DNA of 64,000 nucleotides. Origin: Acanthacorydalis orientalis. Lineage: Eukaryota > Arthropoda > Insecta > Megaloptera > Corydalidae. Below the pieces are notes generated by a model that saw only the letters and a list, made by a program, of their open reading frames with translations, was not told the origin of the DNA and did no database searches. The stretch spans positions 7,091,185-7,155,184 of the forward strand of contig CM068315.1 of assembly GCA_034766995.1 (NCBI GenBank), given 5' to 3'. Every line of letters starts with the position of its first letter. Position 1 is the stretch's first letter. The position numbers and the translations under genes are program-made. Of the stretch, positions 11,284 through 24,048 are shown piece after piece.

Positions 11284-11693
11284 TGTATATATGTATGTAT
11301 GTACATATAAATTTATGTCAGTTTTCTGCATTATAAAACTATAATAATTTATTTTAATTTATTACTACGTTTTATTAGATTTAACTTGATGAAAAGTTTC
11401 TTTTATTATTTAACGTAGAGTTAATTTAAAATAATGTGTATATATACACACATAAGAATGTAAATTTATGTGTTATAATTGTTAGTGTTTGAAAATGTAT
11501 AAATTATAATTTAATTTAAAAAGAATTTTTGATTTGCAATGTAGAAGTTAATTATTATTTATCAAGAATATTAATTGTGTGCTTTATTGACTTAAATAAA
11601 GAAAATACTGGAATGTTTTATAGTTGAAATCAAAATAACATGTACAATTATATAATGTAGTTATGTTATTTTTCCTGCGATTTTTTTATAGTA
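11281..11693. other. Non-coding stretch, nothing seen
   Basis: AT-rich spacer between a microsatellite and the mariner at 11694; no open frame or repeat recognised. Confidence 0.5.
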
Positions 11694-12248
11694 TTCGGTT
11701 GGTAGAAAAATAATTACGGTTTATGATATTCAAATTCATATACATTTTTAAACTAAAGTGGTTTTAAGTGATCCAGAACTGTTGGATGACTAACGACTAA
11801 CTTTGTGCAAGCTCTCGATTTGTTGTGCCTGATTCTGATTCAACTAACTCCTTTAGTTGGTTGCTATGAACTGAAGAAGGACTCTCTCGACCTTCATGTT
11901 CAAGGCTCTCGTCCTCAGTACAACATTTTTGGAATAACCATTTCACCGTACTTTTCTTAACAGTACCTACACCAAATCGTCGTTTAATTTACGAGCAGTT
12001 TCTGCTGCTTTATCACTTGTTTGGAACTCATACAAAAATTTCTCTTATTTATTTCTTTTCCATCTTTAATTCAATAGCTCAATTTGAAACAAAATTAGTA
12101 ATAAAACTAAAGTCATTACCAAAATACAGACCGAAAAATTCACTCTACAATGATATTAACATGAAAACGTTGAAAAGACAATTTCATTAAAAAAATTAAG
12201 GTTAGAATTCAGAAAACAAAAACCACAATTATTTTCCTACTAACCTAA
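11694..12248 (-). mobile_element. Cecropia-like mariner deletion derivative (copy B)
   Basis: A 555-bp element with both TIRs. TTCGGTTGGTAGAAAAATAA starts at 11694, beside TA at 11692-11693. The inverted partner TTAGGTTAGTAGGAAAATAA ends at 12248, followed by TG where a TA duplication would be expected. Family elements are about 1.3 kb, so some 700 bp of the interior is missing. The interior is the same 5' portion of the transposase gene as in copies A, C and D. Confidence 0.9.
11760..12063 (-). pseudogene. Mariner transposase N-terminal domain remnant
   Basis: Starts at the ATG on the minus strand at 12063-12061 (MEKK then a stop). Fragments match the cecropia-type double helix-turn-helix: the GVGTVKK region, a degraded FQK/DESLEHEGRE part, SVHSNQLKELVESES, and RELAQS. 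The catalytic domain is not present. Heavier decay than copy C or D, with several stops and indels. No protein can be expected. Confidence 0.75.
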
Positions 12249-12460
12249 TGTATTCATATGAAGTAAAAAGATAGTAATTTACTAATTCTTATTTTTATAT
12301 ATTAATATTTTAGATTATAAATGAAAATAAAAATATATTAAATCATTCCATTCTACAATTTTACTAGTCTGAGCTATAACTGTTATTAAATACTAACAAA
12401 TGTTAACTATTCATTGACCTTTATGGTAAGCACAATAGGAATTCATGAAGAATATACATA

Positions 12461-12473
12461 CACACACACAAAC

Positions 12474-12525
<52 letters not shown>
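12461..12525. repeat. (CA)n / (TA)n microsatellite
   Basis: Short CA run at 12461-12471 and a TA array at 12482-12525. Confidence 0.9.
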
Positions 12526-13419
12526 TACTTAAATGTGTATGTGTTTATGTATGCTTTATTTAATTATGTATGATGTATGTAAAATATGAATTCATTTTTA
12601 TGCGAAAGGCACAAATTTATGTGTTCTGCATTTTAAGTACTTTAAGATAATTGATTTAATCGCTTGTACATGCACTGACAGAAACATGTATTTCAGTATG
12701 TTTACTTAAATATTTGTATACAAATACACAAACATTTGTTAGTTCAGTTTAGAAAATGTATTCAAGAATAACTTTGTCGGTACTGATTTTTCTCATACTA
12801 AAATATTCTTTAACAATAAGATGTTATGAGTAGCTGTTATCAAAAAATGTTATAAAATGAGAATAATTGGTATAAAATTTTAAAGAAAAAAGTCTGTTTC
12901 TTGCAATAAGAAATATTTTTTTTTGCATCGTCATTCGAACTAAAAGTTTTTTTCTACAATTCCAAGTAAATATTAAAATAACTTCCATGTTTTTTTTTAA
13001 AAAAAAAAGTTGTACAGGTTTTTGATATTTATTTTAAACAAGTTTATATTAATGTGATGACTATTTATCTGTGTAAATGAAAGAAAAGTTATTAAACAGA
13101 TTTTTTATTATAAAAGCCATAGTAGAGAATTGTTTAATTCATTTTGCAATTTCTTCCATTTGCCTTGGTATCATACATTTTGTATCAACTGACTTTTTCT
13201 TTCCTCATCAATAAGAAAAAGTTTTCTGTACAAAAATTTCCATTATGCAGATATTGATCTTTTTTGATTGCTGCGTTTCTGAATTTCTATGATGATTTCA
13301 TCATCTTCATAGCACTAAGTTTTTTATTTAGTATTTTCTATTTAGTTTTCTTACATTTCTTTATTTACTTAAAAAGGAATACTTTCATGATTTCTATAAA
13401 CAAGATTTGGCTTAAATAT

Positions 13420-13427
<8 letters not shown>
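12526..13427. other. Non-coding stretch, weak dispersed-repeat similarity
   Basis: 13140-13325 resembles the tail of the repeat at 745-905 (a GATGATTTCATCATCTTCAT-like end). No gene recognised. Confidence 0.4.

Positions 13428-13494
<67 letters not shown>
13428..13494. repeat. (TA)n microsatellite
   Basis: TA array of about 65 bp with an initial TACATACATA. Confidence 0.95.
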
Positions 13495-13498
<4 letters not shown>

Positions 13499-13759
13499 CA
13501 TATTCGTGCAAAAGATTTTATTTGTAATTATAGTAATTAATATACAAAAAACAATTAATACACTACTTACTTTAGTTAATGTTTTACAACGCAAATATAT
13601 GCTAGATTTTATACTAGGATTTGTCTGCATTGGTAAGGACAATTTGTATGTTAAATAGATATGCAAAGAGGTAAATAAAACATTTTTGTAATTAAATCAA
13701 AACGTAAAACATATTTCTAAAAAGTAAAATATATTTCTCTCTATTTCTCTTCATGTATT

Positions 13760-13761
<2 letters not shown>

Positions 13762-13834
<73 letters not shown>
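13762..13834. repeat. (TA)n microsatellite
   Basis: Pure TA array about 73 bp long. Confidence 0.95.
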
Positions 13835-13837
<3 letters not shown>

Positions 13838-14032
13838 ACTGTTTATAAATTAAGATGACTTCATAGTTCGAAAACGCGGTTTATTCTATACTAACGTATA
13901 CTATTAAATAATAAACGGACGGTATACTATTTTCATGCAAATTACATGTTAAACAAAACGTTAGAAATACAGTCATAATGATATCAAACGTAGAATTTAT
14001 TTTTAAATTATTGGACTGCAAAAATTCTTTGA

Positions 14033-14065
14033 GTATATATATAATTGTGTGTATATATATATAAT

Positions 14066-14126
<61 letters not shown>

Positions 14127-14172
14127 GTATATATATATATATATATATGTGTGTATATATATATATGTGTAT
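14033..14172. repeat. Complex (TA)n(TG) microsatellite
   Basis: TA blocks alternating with TGTGTA and GTATGTATGTG interruptions, including two short direct copies of TATATAATTGTG near 14036 and 14058. Confidence 0.9.
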
Positions 14173-15120
14173 GTTTTTTTTAAATTCAACTTCTATCTTA
14201 TGTTTTATACATCTCAGCTTACCTATACGTTATAGTAGCACATTTCGACTATAGAATTTATGTATGTATACACCTTGCGTCGCCGAATAATTTGCAAACC
14301 TCTGGCACACCTGACGTGATGACATGAGAAACGGCCTGCGCATTTTCGATACATCCATCGCGGCTCATTCTGTTTTTACTGAATCTTTAATTATTGCCGC
14401 GTTAAAATTGAATAATTAAAACGAATGACGAAATAATGCTTTGTTTTGAATAAGCAGAAAATTGAAATAGATCTATTGAGTCTTCTATTATACTACTCTT
14501 GTATCTATTTGTTTATAATATATTACTTTTTTATAATTATAATAAATTGGTATTTATTGTAATTATTATATTGAAATTATTAAATATTTTTTTTATTTCG
14601 TGACTTAGATATATTTATTAAGTAAATGAACTTTACGAAATACAGTATTTTGAGGAAAGAGAACAATTTCTATAAAAAATTATTAATCTCTCTATTCTTT
14701 CTATACAATAAAAACTCAAATTTCTCATCACTTTATCCGCAAAACAATGTTTATGATGACGAGAAATGTTTAACGAGAATGTCTGCTTTGTCAGCTCATA
14801 GGATTCAAGTTTAATTCATTAAATTTCGTTCTTAGGTATTTTTTATGTTGAAATATACTAATATGTTGTAAAAACCAATAAACAGTTTTTTCTTTCTATG
14901 TTTCTTTCTATTTTCCCGTCAATTTTGATGGGTTATATACTAATCTTATATGTAAAATTTATATTTTTTTACAAAAAAATAATTAAATTTTTATATATAA
15001 TGGTATTTGAATATTAAGAAAGGTAAAATTTGAGTAGACTAAGACTGAATAGTACTATCAGTAGAGAAAGATTACATTATTTTAATGAGTATGATAGAAA
15101 TTTGTACGAGTATTTATTGC
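14173..15120. other. Non-coding stretch with a GC-richer patch
   Basis: 14270-14365 is noticeably GC-richer than its surroundings but contains no recognisable gene, TIR or RNA. A 62-codon frame at 14626-14814 shows no recognisable domain. Confidence 0.4.
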
Positions 15121-15152
<32 letters not shown>

Positions 15153-15167
15153 CATATATGTATACAT

Positions 15168-15218
<51 letters not shown>

Positions 15219-15219
15219 A
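15121..15219. repeat. Interrupted (TA)n microsatellite
   Basis: TA array with repeated single-base interruptions (TACATA and TAAATA). Confidence 0.95.
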
Positions 15220-15787
15220 TATTTTATTAGACATTTTTGACTAGAAAAATTTTGTGGAGACCAGTGTCATAACTATTCTATGTCTTATGCATTCTTTTTC
15301 AAATAGTAAATTTAACCGAAACGTTTTATAGATAAAAAGAGGCCTTGACATATGCTTTGTCTTTTCATTCGTTTCGAATCAATAAAATAAATATTAAAGT
15401 TATCATAAATAATAACTTTCTATCGCACTTTGACATTTGATCAAAAAATAAATGGTATTTTTTAATTTTAAAAATAAAAATAAACATAGTTTCGTTGATA
15501 TTTGTTATTCTATATCAGTTCAAGTCAATTTTATTAACCAACTTAACTATGCTTTCTATAACGTAAATGTATTAGTTACTTGATTTTAAAACCATTTAAT
15601 TGATATTTGTTTTAGAATACAATGTCAATGATTTACTTAATTACTCACCTTGTAATTTAAGCTACTGGTTTTAATTCATTTTCAGGTTGATAATATTTTT
15701 TCTAACACATTTTTTTTTAAATTCAATACATAAATAATTTTAAAATTCAATTTTCTTTCTTAGAATAAGAAAATAATTATTTTAAGA

Positions 15788-15789
<2 letters not shown>
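15220..15789. other. Non-coding stretch, nothing seen
   Basis: AT-rich sequence with no open frame or repeat recognised. Confidence 0.5.
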
Positions 15790-15840
<51 letters not shown>

Positions 15841-15844
15841 TACA
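15790..15844. repeat. (TA)n microsatellite
   Basis: Pure TA array about 45 bp long plus a TACATATACA tail. Confidence 0.95.
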
Positions 15845-16399
15845 CTAATAAATAATATAGATTCAGTAAACATGGAATCTATCTTTCGTATAGTAACATT
15901 TACACTTATAAATTTATTTTTATAGAAATACAATCTTCAAGTGAAGATGAAAATTTGCTATTTGATAATGATAAACTAAATACATTAATAAGACATACCC
16001 ATAAAAATTCATACAATTATATATATATATATAGACTCCAAATTATTATTGATGGATCATTTAAAAAAATATCAAAATATCTAAATCAGTATTCAGTTTA
16101 TTTGTTTGAAACGCCGTAATATTTAAATAGAAAATTCAACTTTGGAGTTAAATGTGTTCATCAGTCATGCGGTTTATTATTCTTTCTTGTGGAAGTAAAG
16201 GATATTTAATGTTACAATAATTCAGTTATTTTATTCAATAAAGAAATGTATAGAAAATTGGATGTTAAAAAATTTGTATATTAAATATTAATCGAATAAA
16301 AATGCAGGTCTAATAACAAAATAAAAAATTATAATATAATGAATATAAGTGAGGTAGATTGTAAAAATAAGATTACAGAAGTTGTTGATTAAAATTCGG

Positions 16400-16441
16400 T
16401 ATATATATATATATAAGAGAGAGAGAGAGAGAGAGCAAGAG
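16400..16441. repeat. Compound (TA)n(GA)n microsatellite
   Basis: Short TA run followed by a GA run. The same junction type is seen at 28367, 35584 and 50445. Confidence 0.95.
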
Positions 16442-16574
16442 AGGAATTAAAATTGGACAGTGCATAGACAAAATAAAAATATCCTATCTATTCATCAATC
16501 TAGGGAAAATCAATCAAATTAGATGAAATTGGAAGAGATTTTCATCCAATAATGAATGGTAATTGTTGAATATG

Positions 16575-16576
<2 letters not shown>

Positions 16577-16638
<62 letters not shown>

Positions 16639-16643
16639 TGTAT
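16577..16643. repeat. (TA)n microsatellite
   Basis: Pure TA array about 55 bp long with a TACATATATG tail. Confidence 0.95.
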
Positions 16644-17015
16644 GCATTATATTTATATCCAACGTTCACTTCTAATTGTTACTAAAATAGTTTTTGTATC
16701 TAAAATAATCAAAAATGAATTCATTTTATATTTTTTAAAAAAAAATTAAGTATAATGAAACTGCGAATGTATAGTGTATAAACATTGCTGCTAATTTAGG
16801 TAATAACAGTTTAAAGGAAATAAAATACAGACAATAATGTTTTCTAATTACGATATCTTCAAAAATATTTCCCCTAATATATGCGGATCATTAAATTACA
16901 AAAGACTTTAACTATATTCAAATTATAAATAGACGATTTAATTGAATTTTTGTATTTTTTACATATAATTGTTTTCTTGAACTGAAAGAAACTTGTTTAA
17001 TTTTAAATAAGTGTC

Positions 17016-17027
17016 TATATATATATA

Positions 17028-17090
<63 letters not shown>

Positions 17091-17091
17091 A
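17016..17091. repeat. (TA)n microsatellite with a phase slip
   Basis: Two TA arrays joined through a TATTATA slip near 17033. Confidence 0.95.
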
Positions 17092-17219
17092 GATGAGCAT
17101 TAACAATTCAAACGACCTGTATATTAAATATTAATGACCGCTCGTTGAATTAGCATGAGATAAAACTTAGCCTGTGGCTCATCTATTTTACATATTTAAT
17201 TGCTGTTTGTCCATTAGGC

Positions 17220-17350
17220 CGGCCATTTCCCCAAAAGCTAAAAACAATAATTAAATTGTCTACGTTAGAGACAGTGGCGAGCAAATTCTTTGACAGAGAT
17301 GGATTGGGTCGAATTACTGTCCGGGTTACTGACTTACACCCGAATGATGT
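17220..17350 (+). other. Possible single internal exon (unrecognised)
   Basis: A 131-bp segment bounded by a pyrimidine-rich AG (TGCTGTTTGTCCATTAG ending at 17219) and a consensus donor GTAAGT immediately after CCGAATGAT at 17351. One plus-strand frame is open across it and upstream to about 17150. It ends in FFDRDGLGRITVRVTDL and HPND before the donor. Base composition is clearly higher in G+C than the flanks. I recognise no family; the FDRDG string recalls an EF-hand loop but lacks the rest of the pattern. No neighbouring exon was identified, so this may be chance or a relic. Confidence 0.3.
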
Positions 17351-17351
17351 A

Positions 17352-18448
17352 AGTTAATTATTTGTACGTTTACTAAAACAACAACTACCGATCGTTAACA
17401 ACATACACCACTAATCGATAGTTTTGACGAATTGTCCATTTTTATAGTTAACAATCGGTGAAACTTGATAGGCAATGTGTAAATAAGTGAACGAATGATG
17501 TCTGAGACATCACTTACCGAATTCAAACAGCCTTTGAGCCATAGAAATAATTATCTAATCTTACAGTATTATATTCAAAATGTGTTTATTTTAACACGAT
17601 ATTCGTGTATGGCGTGTTTGCTGTGTATGAATTTCTATAATTGTAATTTATGTATGTGTAGAAATATTCATAGATGATAAATTTAAAAAGAACGACCTGT
17701 TTTAATTATTTTCATGTTAAAGTGTGTATTAATGAAAGCACCGCAAGATCAAATTTCAATACCATTATAATAATAAAGTTAATGTATTTAAATAAGTGAA
17801 GTAGCGAAAAATAAATTATGCAATGAAATGAATTAAAAATTATAGAGATCATGTAACAGATATATTGAATTAAAGTTTGAATTTAAAGTATAAAAAATTT
17901 CAACATTAATATATAATAAAAGTATCGCAGAAAAATGTTTGAGATAAATTGACCAGATAACAACTTCACTAAACATAATAAGCACGAGGGCTATACTGAG
18001 TTGATTAAGATAATTATTGTAATTCGGATGATCATTTTTTTAATACAATGGCGAACGAAAAATATGTGCAGATTTTGTACAAGTAAATTTAATCTTATAT
18101 ATTCAGTAAAAATCTTGTTTGTAATTCATTGACTTGACGAGATTTTTGTTTTAATTTAATTACTTTTAATGATAGGTTTTCTGTTTTTCTTAAAAAATTA
18201 ACAATTACGTGCTTTTTCTAACTAAATGTTCATAAATGCATGTTGAATTTTAAATAAGTATCTTTACAGATAAACATTATAAAATCTAAGTATTTAATGA
18301 TTAGATGGAATTCATGTGCAGATTACAATCGTTCTCTATAAAAACTATTATAATTTCTTAAAGAATTAATTTAATAGAAAATATTTTATTTGTTTATTTA
18401 CCAGTCACTTTATTTATAATAAAAGTGCCTTATAATAGTGGCATATTG
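17352..18448. other. Non-coding stretch, nothing recognised
   Basis: A 60-codon frame at 17495-17677 has no recognisable motif. The rest is AT-rich sequence with stops in all frames. Confidence 0.45.

Positions 18449-18486
<38 letters not shown>
18449..18486. repeat. (TA)n microsatellite
   Basis: Pure TA array about 38 bp long. Confidence 0.95.
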
Positions 18487-18488
<2 letters not shown>

Positions 18489-19060
18489 AAGATATAGGTT
18501 TTAAGTTCGTGAACCACCATACATATAGTTCTGATTACCTAGAAAAAAATTCCCCCATTTTGAGCCACAAATGAAGTGTTGGAAGTACAAAGGTTTATGA
18601 TATGAGGTTATTAATACTGTGAGAGTGACTGCGCAAGATAACAAAAAATGTCATTTGGGACGAAATTCAGAAGCTTATAAATCTTTGGACTGTTATATAT
18701 TAAGTGTATAGAAGTTATGGAGGCTTACATTGAAAAATAACCTAAGTAAAAATTCTATTTATAGAATACAATTTTTCATATTTTAAATGTTTTTGTCTAT
18801 ATCTTAATCTTTTTTTTTTCATTTGTCTTGTATTTTATAGGCATGTACGCATATTTTACTTGAATTTTACATTTATATTTTATTTAAAATATTTGTTATT
18901 TTCTAACATACTTTTCTTCGTATAATGTTATTGAGATTTCAACAGAAAAAGATAATATTTAATTGGAATTGATCTGTAACTGATAATCAAGTAATGATTA
19001 GAGTGAAGAAATATCGTCGATTCAGAAGTGTCTTTAAAAGCAAGTTACACTGCACACACA

Positions 19061-19063
<3 letters not shown>
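18487..19063. other. Non-coding stretch, nothing seen
   Basis: No sign here of the helix-turn-helix region missing from the Tigger-like transposase downstream, nor of any other gene. Confidence 0.5.

Positions 19064-19154
<91 letters not shown>
19064..19154. repeat. (TA)n microsatellite bounding a transposon
   Basis: TA array with two TTTA interruptions. It ends three bases before the TIR of the Tigger-like element at 19157. A second TA array starts directly at the element's other end (20841). Confidence 0.95.
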
Positions 19155-19186
19155 CTCAGTGGAATTCTGTTTATCCAAATCCTGTT

Positions 19187-20203
<1,017 letters not shown>

Positions 20204-20784
20204 CAGTTTTTTTATTAGAAAATATGTCATATTTTTACAGTATTTTTTTATATTTAACAGTATATTGTACAGTTTTTTTTATTTGTAAGTCTTTTATATT
20301 TTTGATTATATTTCTTCATTTTCTTATAATACACATATGATATTGATACTAATAGTTAGTGTAAGTATCGATCTGGATGTTTAACTAATTGAAAATTCTT
20401 CTGTACCTTCATTAATAGCAATTTCTATGAAAAATATTAGTGGTAAAGTGAGTTTACTGCACCGGCACGGAGAGAGTCTTAAAAAGGCATCGGTCTGGAA
20501 GCGTTAATATGCTTAGAAGGACAATCTAACACGGTACTGACTGAAATCATGATGGTAAAGGTTCTACGAGACAATGCAGCACGTAAGCGTCTCTCAAAGT
20601 TGATACAAAAGAAACTCACATACTCCTTTATTAAATGATATACAGTATCCTAATTGAAATCGAATTTATACTGTATGTAGATACGTCTTTGGCTTTGTAC
20701 TGTTAATATTGTTGTAAAGATATAAAATGTGGAAAAAATAATAATGTATATAAAAAATGTTACTTATGTCGTTAAAGAATTTTC
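20204..20784 (+). other. 3' untranslated part of the Tigger-like element
   Basis: Non-coding sequence between the end of the transposase relic and the right subterminal palindrome. It includes a GC-richer patch at 20440-20600 with no recognised function. Confidence 0.5.
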
Positions 20785-20838
20785 CGGATTATCCGGAACG
20801 GGCCCTATCCCGCTTAAGTTAGATAAACAGGGTTCCAC

Positions 20839-20840
<2 letters not shown>

Positions 20841-20873
<33 letters not shown>

Positions 20874-20874
20874 T

Positions 20875-20930
<56 letters not shown>
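20841..20930. repeat. (TA)n microsatellite bounding a transposon
   Basis: TA array with TTTA interruptions of the same type as the array on the other side of the Tigger-like element. Confidence 0.95.
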
Positions 20931-20933
<3 letters not shown>

Positions 20934-21416
20934 AAAGAATAGTATATTTTATATACAGCGAATTAAATTAATCTGAGATTGAATCATTTAAAATAAACAC
21001 ACGAATGAATAAAATTGAATTATTTATAAAAATAATTGATGGAAATGCAAACATGCGCTTCTGTAGACGTAAAAACAAATAAATGTGTGGAAAATAAATC
21101 AGAAATCCACTTGTCGTTTCGCATTGATGTTGCACTCTTTCATATGTATGCATAATATAACTGTACGTGTGCATGTACAAATAATAAGACAAGAACAATA
21201 TAATATTTCAAAATAAAGTTATCATGTATTTAATGAAATATTCATGATTAGAGACTCAGCAACATGCACATGCTATAATACTAAATAACTCGGTAAGCCG
21301 ATTATGGCAAGGTGTTTATTTTATAATGCACATACATATATAAAATACGTGGTTTAAATATTTACATATTTATTCAAATATCTTTATATGAGTACACACA
21401 ACACAAATATTCCTAT

Positions 21417-21419
<3 letters not shown>

Positions 21420-21474
<55 letters not shown>
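21420..21474. repeat. (TA)n microsatellite
   Basis: Pure TA array about 55 bp long. Confidence 0.95.
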
Positions 21475-21477
<3 letters not shown>

Positions 21478-22032
21478 GAATAAGAGATTCCTTCGGAATG
21501 TTTTACTAAGTGTGTGTCGAAAACAGATAGGTTATAATCTAATATATGTACGTATGCATATTAGGTACACTGCTTTATCATAATTATGGAAGAACGGACA
21601 CGCAAGTTCATAATAATATCAGATATTAGATTTCGAGTGATTGTATGTCGTGTGTTCGAGGTGATTCTTTGGGTATCTACTTATACGTAGATGTTATTTA
21701 TTCTTCTTTTTTTTTGCTTACATAATGACTTCATCTTTCACTTTGAGGTCTTCATAACAAATGTTTAATGCAAACACGACATAAATCTTAACACCCACGC
21801 TTTATTTACAGATGTTTTATGTCTTTGAGATAACCTTTTACAAATACAAATGCAAATATGAAGACATCACATATACATTCTTATTTGTGTGCGTACATTT
21901 TTTTATGTGTATATATTGCAAAAATTGTTAATACACACTCAACAAAGAACATCTTTCGAAAGACTTTCCATTTATGACTGACCGCAGGTATTTTTCTATT
22001 TCCTTTCATAAAAATTAGAAACATGTTACCTA

Positions 22033-22035
<3 letters not shown>

Positions 22036-22096
<61 letters not shown>
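22036..22096. repeat. (TA)n microsatellite
   Basis: Pure TA array about 61 bp long, only 60 bp from the next one. Confidence 0.95.
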
Positions 22097-22097
<1 letters not shown>

Positions 22098-22153
22098 TTT
22101 TTCTGTCAGCACTCTAATGATTATATTGTTTTGATTTCTGTATAGTCTCTCTC

Positions 22154-22155
<2 letters not shown>

Positions 22156-22216
<61 letters not shown>
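22156..22216. repeat. (TA)n microsatellite
   Basis: Pure TA array about 61 bp long, the same length as its neighbour at 22036. Confidence 0.95.
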
Positions 22217-22219
<3 letters not shown>

Positions 22220-22994
22220 TGAAATGAAAGGACATATGTATACAGTTGCTTAAACAAACTATAATTACGATTACAATTTGACAGATTTATTATCTGAAAT
22301 TCCCAGTTGAAATTTACATACCGTAGAATTTAATTCACAGATTAATATATCGAATGAAAAATTTAAATAATGGAGTGATATATAAAATTTACAAGTGTGA
22401 AATAAGTTGTTTAGGAGTTAACGAATGTTTTAAAATAGATATTATAAATAAGAAACAGGCTTTTGTATACAACGTAAATTAATGGTTTGTTTAATGTTAT
22501 TCTTATTTTATAAGATATCCAAGGATAATTGGTATACCGGAAAAAGACGAATCAGGAAACGAATTCATTTAAAATAGAAAATTATATAATGAATGGTAAG
22601 AATTCTTAAAATGTACAAAGAAAAATCGAAATTAATTTTTTTTTGTTATATTTTTTCAGTTTAAATCTAAAATCATATGACATTATCTTCGCATTTAATT
22701 CTGAAAGGTAAAGAGGATCATTTTTATAAAGTTTCTTAAGAACATCATTAATTTTCGCATATACTAATTTTAAATCTTTTATTTTTAAATATTTTTCTCA
22801 TTATAGACTCATCGTGTTACCAACTTAGATTTTTTTTATTCTTCAATTAGTAATTAGCATAATTTTGGATTCTAGCTTGTTAATGATTTTTTATATAACA
22901 CAAGTAGTTCTCAAAAGTAGTTTCCATTGATTTTATGAAGTCTAGATTCTTTTATCACAGTTTCAATTTAATTCTATTATAAATTCATATAGTA

Positions 22995-23379
22995 CAGTGG
23001 TCTTCAAACTTTGTCGACTCACGGAACCCTTAAGATTATAAATGTTTTTTGTGGAACCCCTGCCATCCCCAGATAATTTAAGATGCGTAGGCAACAAGAT
23101 TTGAAAATCAGTAATGTGTACTCATAAATACAGTTTTACTACATAATAATAGGTATTTATATAACAATAAGAAATTATTATAAATTAACCATTTTGAATT
23201 TTTAGCTTTTCGGGTTTTTTCTTCGAAAATTCTTTCAAATTTCGACTTTGACTCTTTGAAGAGGTTGCGCGGAACCTCAGCATACCGCGAAACACAGTTT
23301 GGAGAGCCAGGCGCTAATGACCTCCGTTGTCGATGCGCCCTAAATCCCCAATAACTAACTAACAGTTTGAAGAACATTG
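22995..23379. mobile_element. hAT-type MITE with perfect 8-bp TSD
   Basis: 385 bp long. The left end CAGTGGTCTTCAAACTTTG (22995) and the inverted right end CAATGTTCTTCAAACTGTT (ending 23379) form an imperfect TIR, with CTTCAAACT shared exactly. The flanking octamer ATATAGTA is identical on both sides (22987-22994 and 23380-23387), the 8-bp duplication typical of hAT insertion. A second pair of terminus-like sequences lies inside (GCGGAACCTCAG and CACAGTTTGGAGAGCC near 23269-23310). The 100-codon minus-strand frame at 23108-23410 crosses the border and is not a transposase. Confidence 0.9.
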
Positions 23380-23387
23380 ATATAGTA

Positions 23388-23855
23388 TTTAACAAAGTCG
23401 TGTTGAACATCAGAGTGTAACGTTTTCTACAAATTCTTTATAGATTGAATTACAATTTTCTTTCAGTCTTTTCCATCCATAGAGTCTCGAATATTATCTT
23501 TTTCAAAAACCTTTAACACTATTGACTATGTCTATTTCAGCATATAATTTTCTAAATGTAATTCTGTGTTAGTAAACGTTCAAGATATTAATAACTTCTT
23601 GGTCCATAGATTGCATTACCAATATTGCCATAACATCATCTTGACATAGTAGGACATAAATTACCATCAACGTTATGTTCCACGTTGTAGTTTTATCTAC
23701 AATAGAAGAATCTTCAATTTTAGATTTCATTTGCATAATATGTGTTTTGCCTTAGAATAGAATAGTATTAACGGGGAGATATGTGAACAGGAATTATATT
23801 AATTAGTGATCTTTTTATTTGGTATTATATTCGTATTCTTTTTTTTTGTATTATA
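23388..23855. other. Non-coding stretch, nothing seen
   Basis: AT-rich spacer between the hAT MITE and the mariner fragments. Confidence 0.5.
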
Positions 23856-23955
23856 TTAGGTTGGTAGAAAAATAATTACAGTTTATGACCTTCAAATGTA
23901 TACACCTTTTTGAATTTAAGTGGTTTTAACTGGTTCAGAACTGTTGGATATTAAC
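23856..23955 (-). mobile_element. Cecropia-like mariner, 3'-terminal fragment (copy E)
   Basis: TTAGGTTGGTAGAAAAATAA at 23856, next to TA, continues into the 3' subterminal sequence and the first part of the transposase remnant (AAGTGGTTTTAACTGGTTCA). It then stops at about 23955 without the rest. It has the same orientation as copy C, which begins 94 bp further on. Confidence 0.8.
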
Positions 23956-24048
23956 CATTCGATAAATGAATGCTTCTTTTACTAATTGAAGTAAAATTAT
24001 TAAGAAAATTTTATTTATATTGATTGATATTTTCAGTGTATATATATA

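Larger units (their letters stand above)
15845..17015. other. Non-coding stretch, microsatellites only
   Basis: Nothing recognised apart from the TA and GA arrays listed separately. Confidence 0.5.
20931..22994. other. Non-coding stretch, microsatellites only
   Basis: Short frames (for example minus strand 20968-21198) show no recognisable domain. Otherwise AT-rich sequence. Confidence 0.5.

Noticed and set aside
23108..23410. 100-codon minus-strand frame as a gene
   Set aside because: It spans the border and target duplication of the hAT MITE at 22995-23379, so it is an accidental frame.
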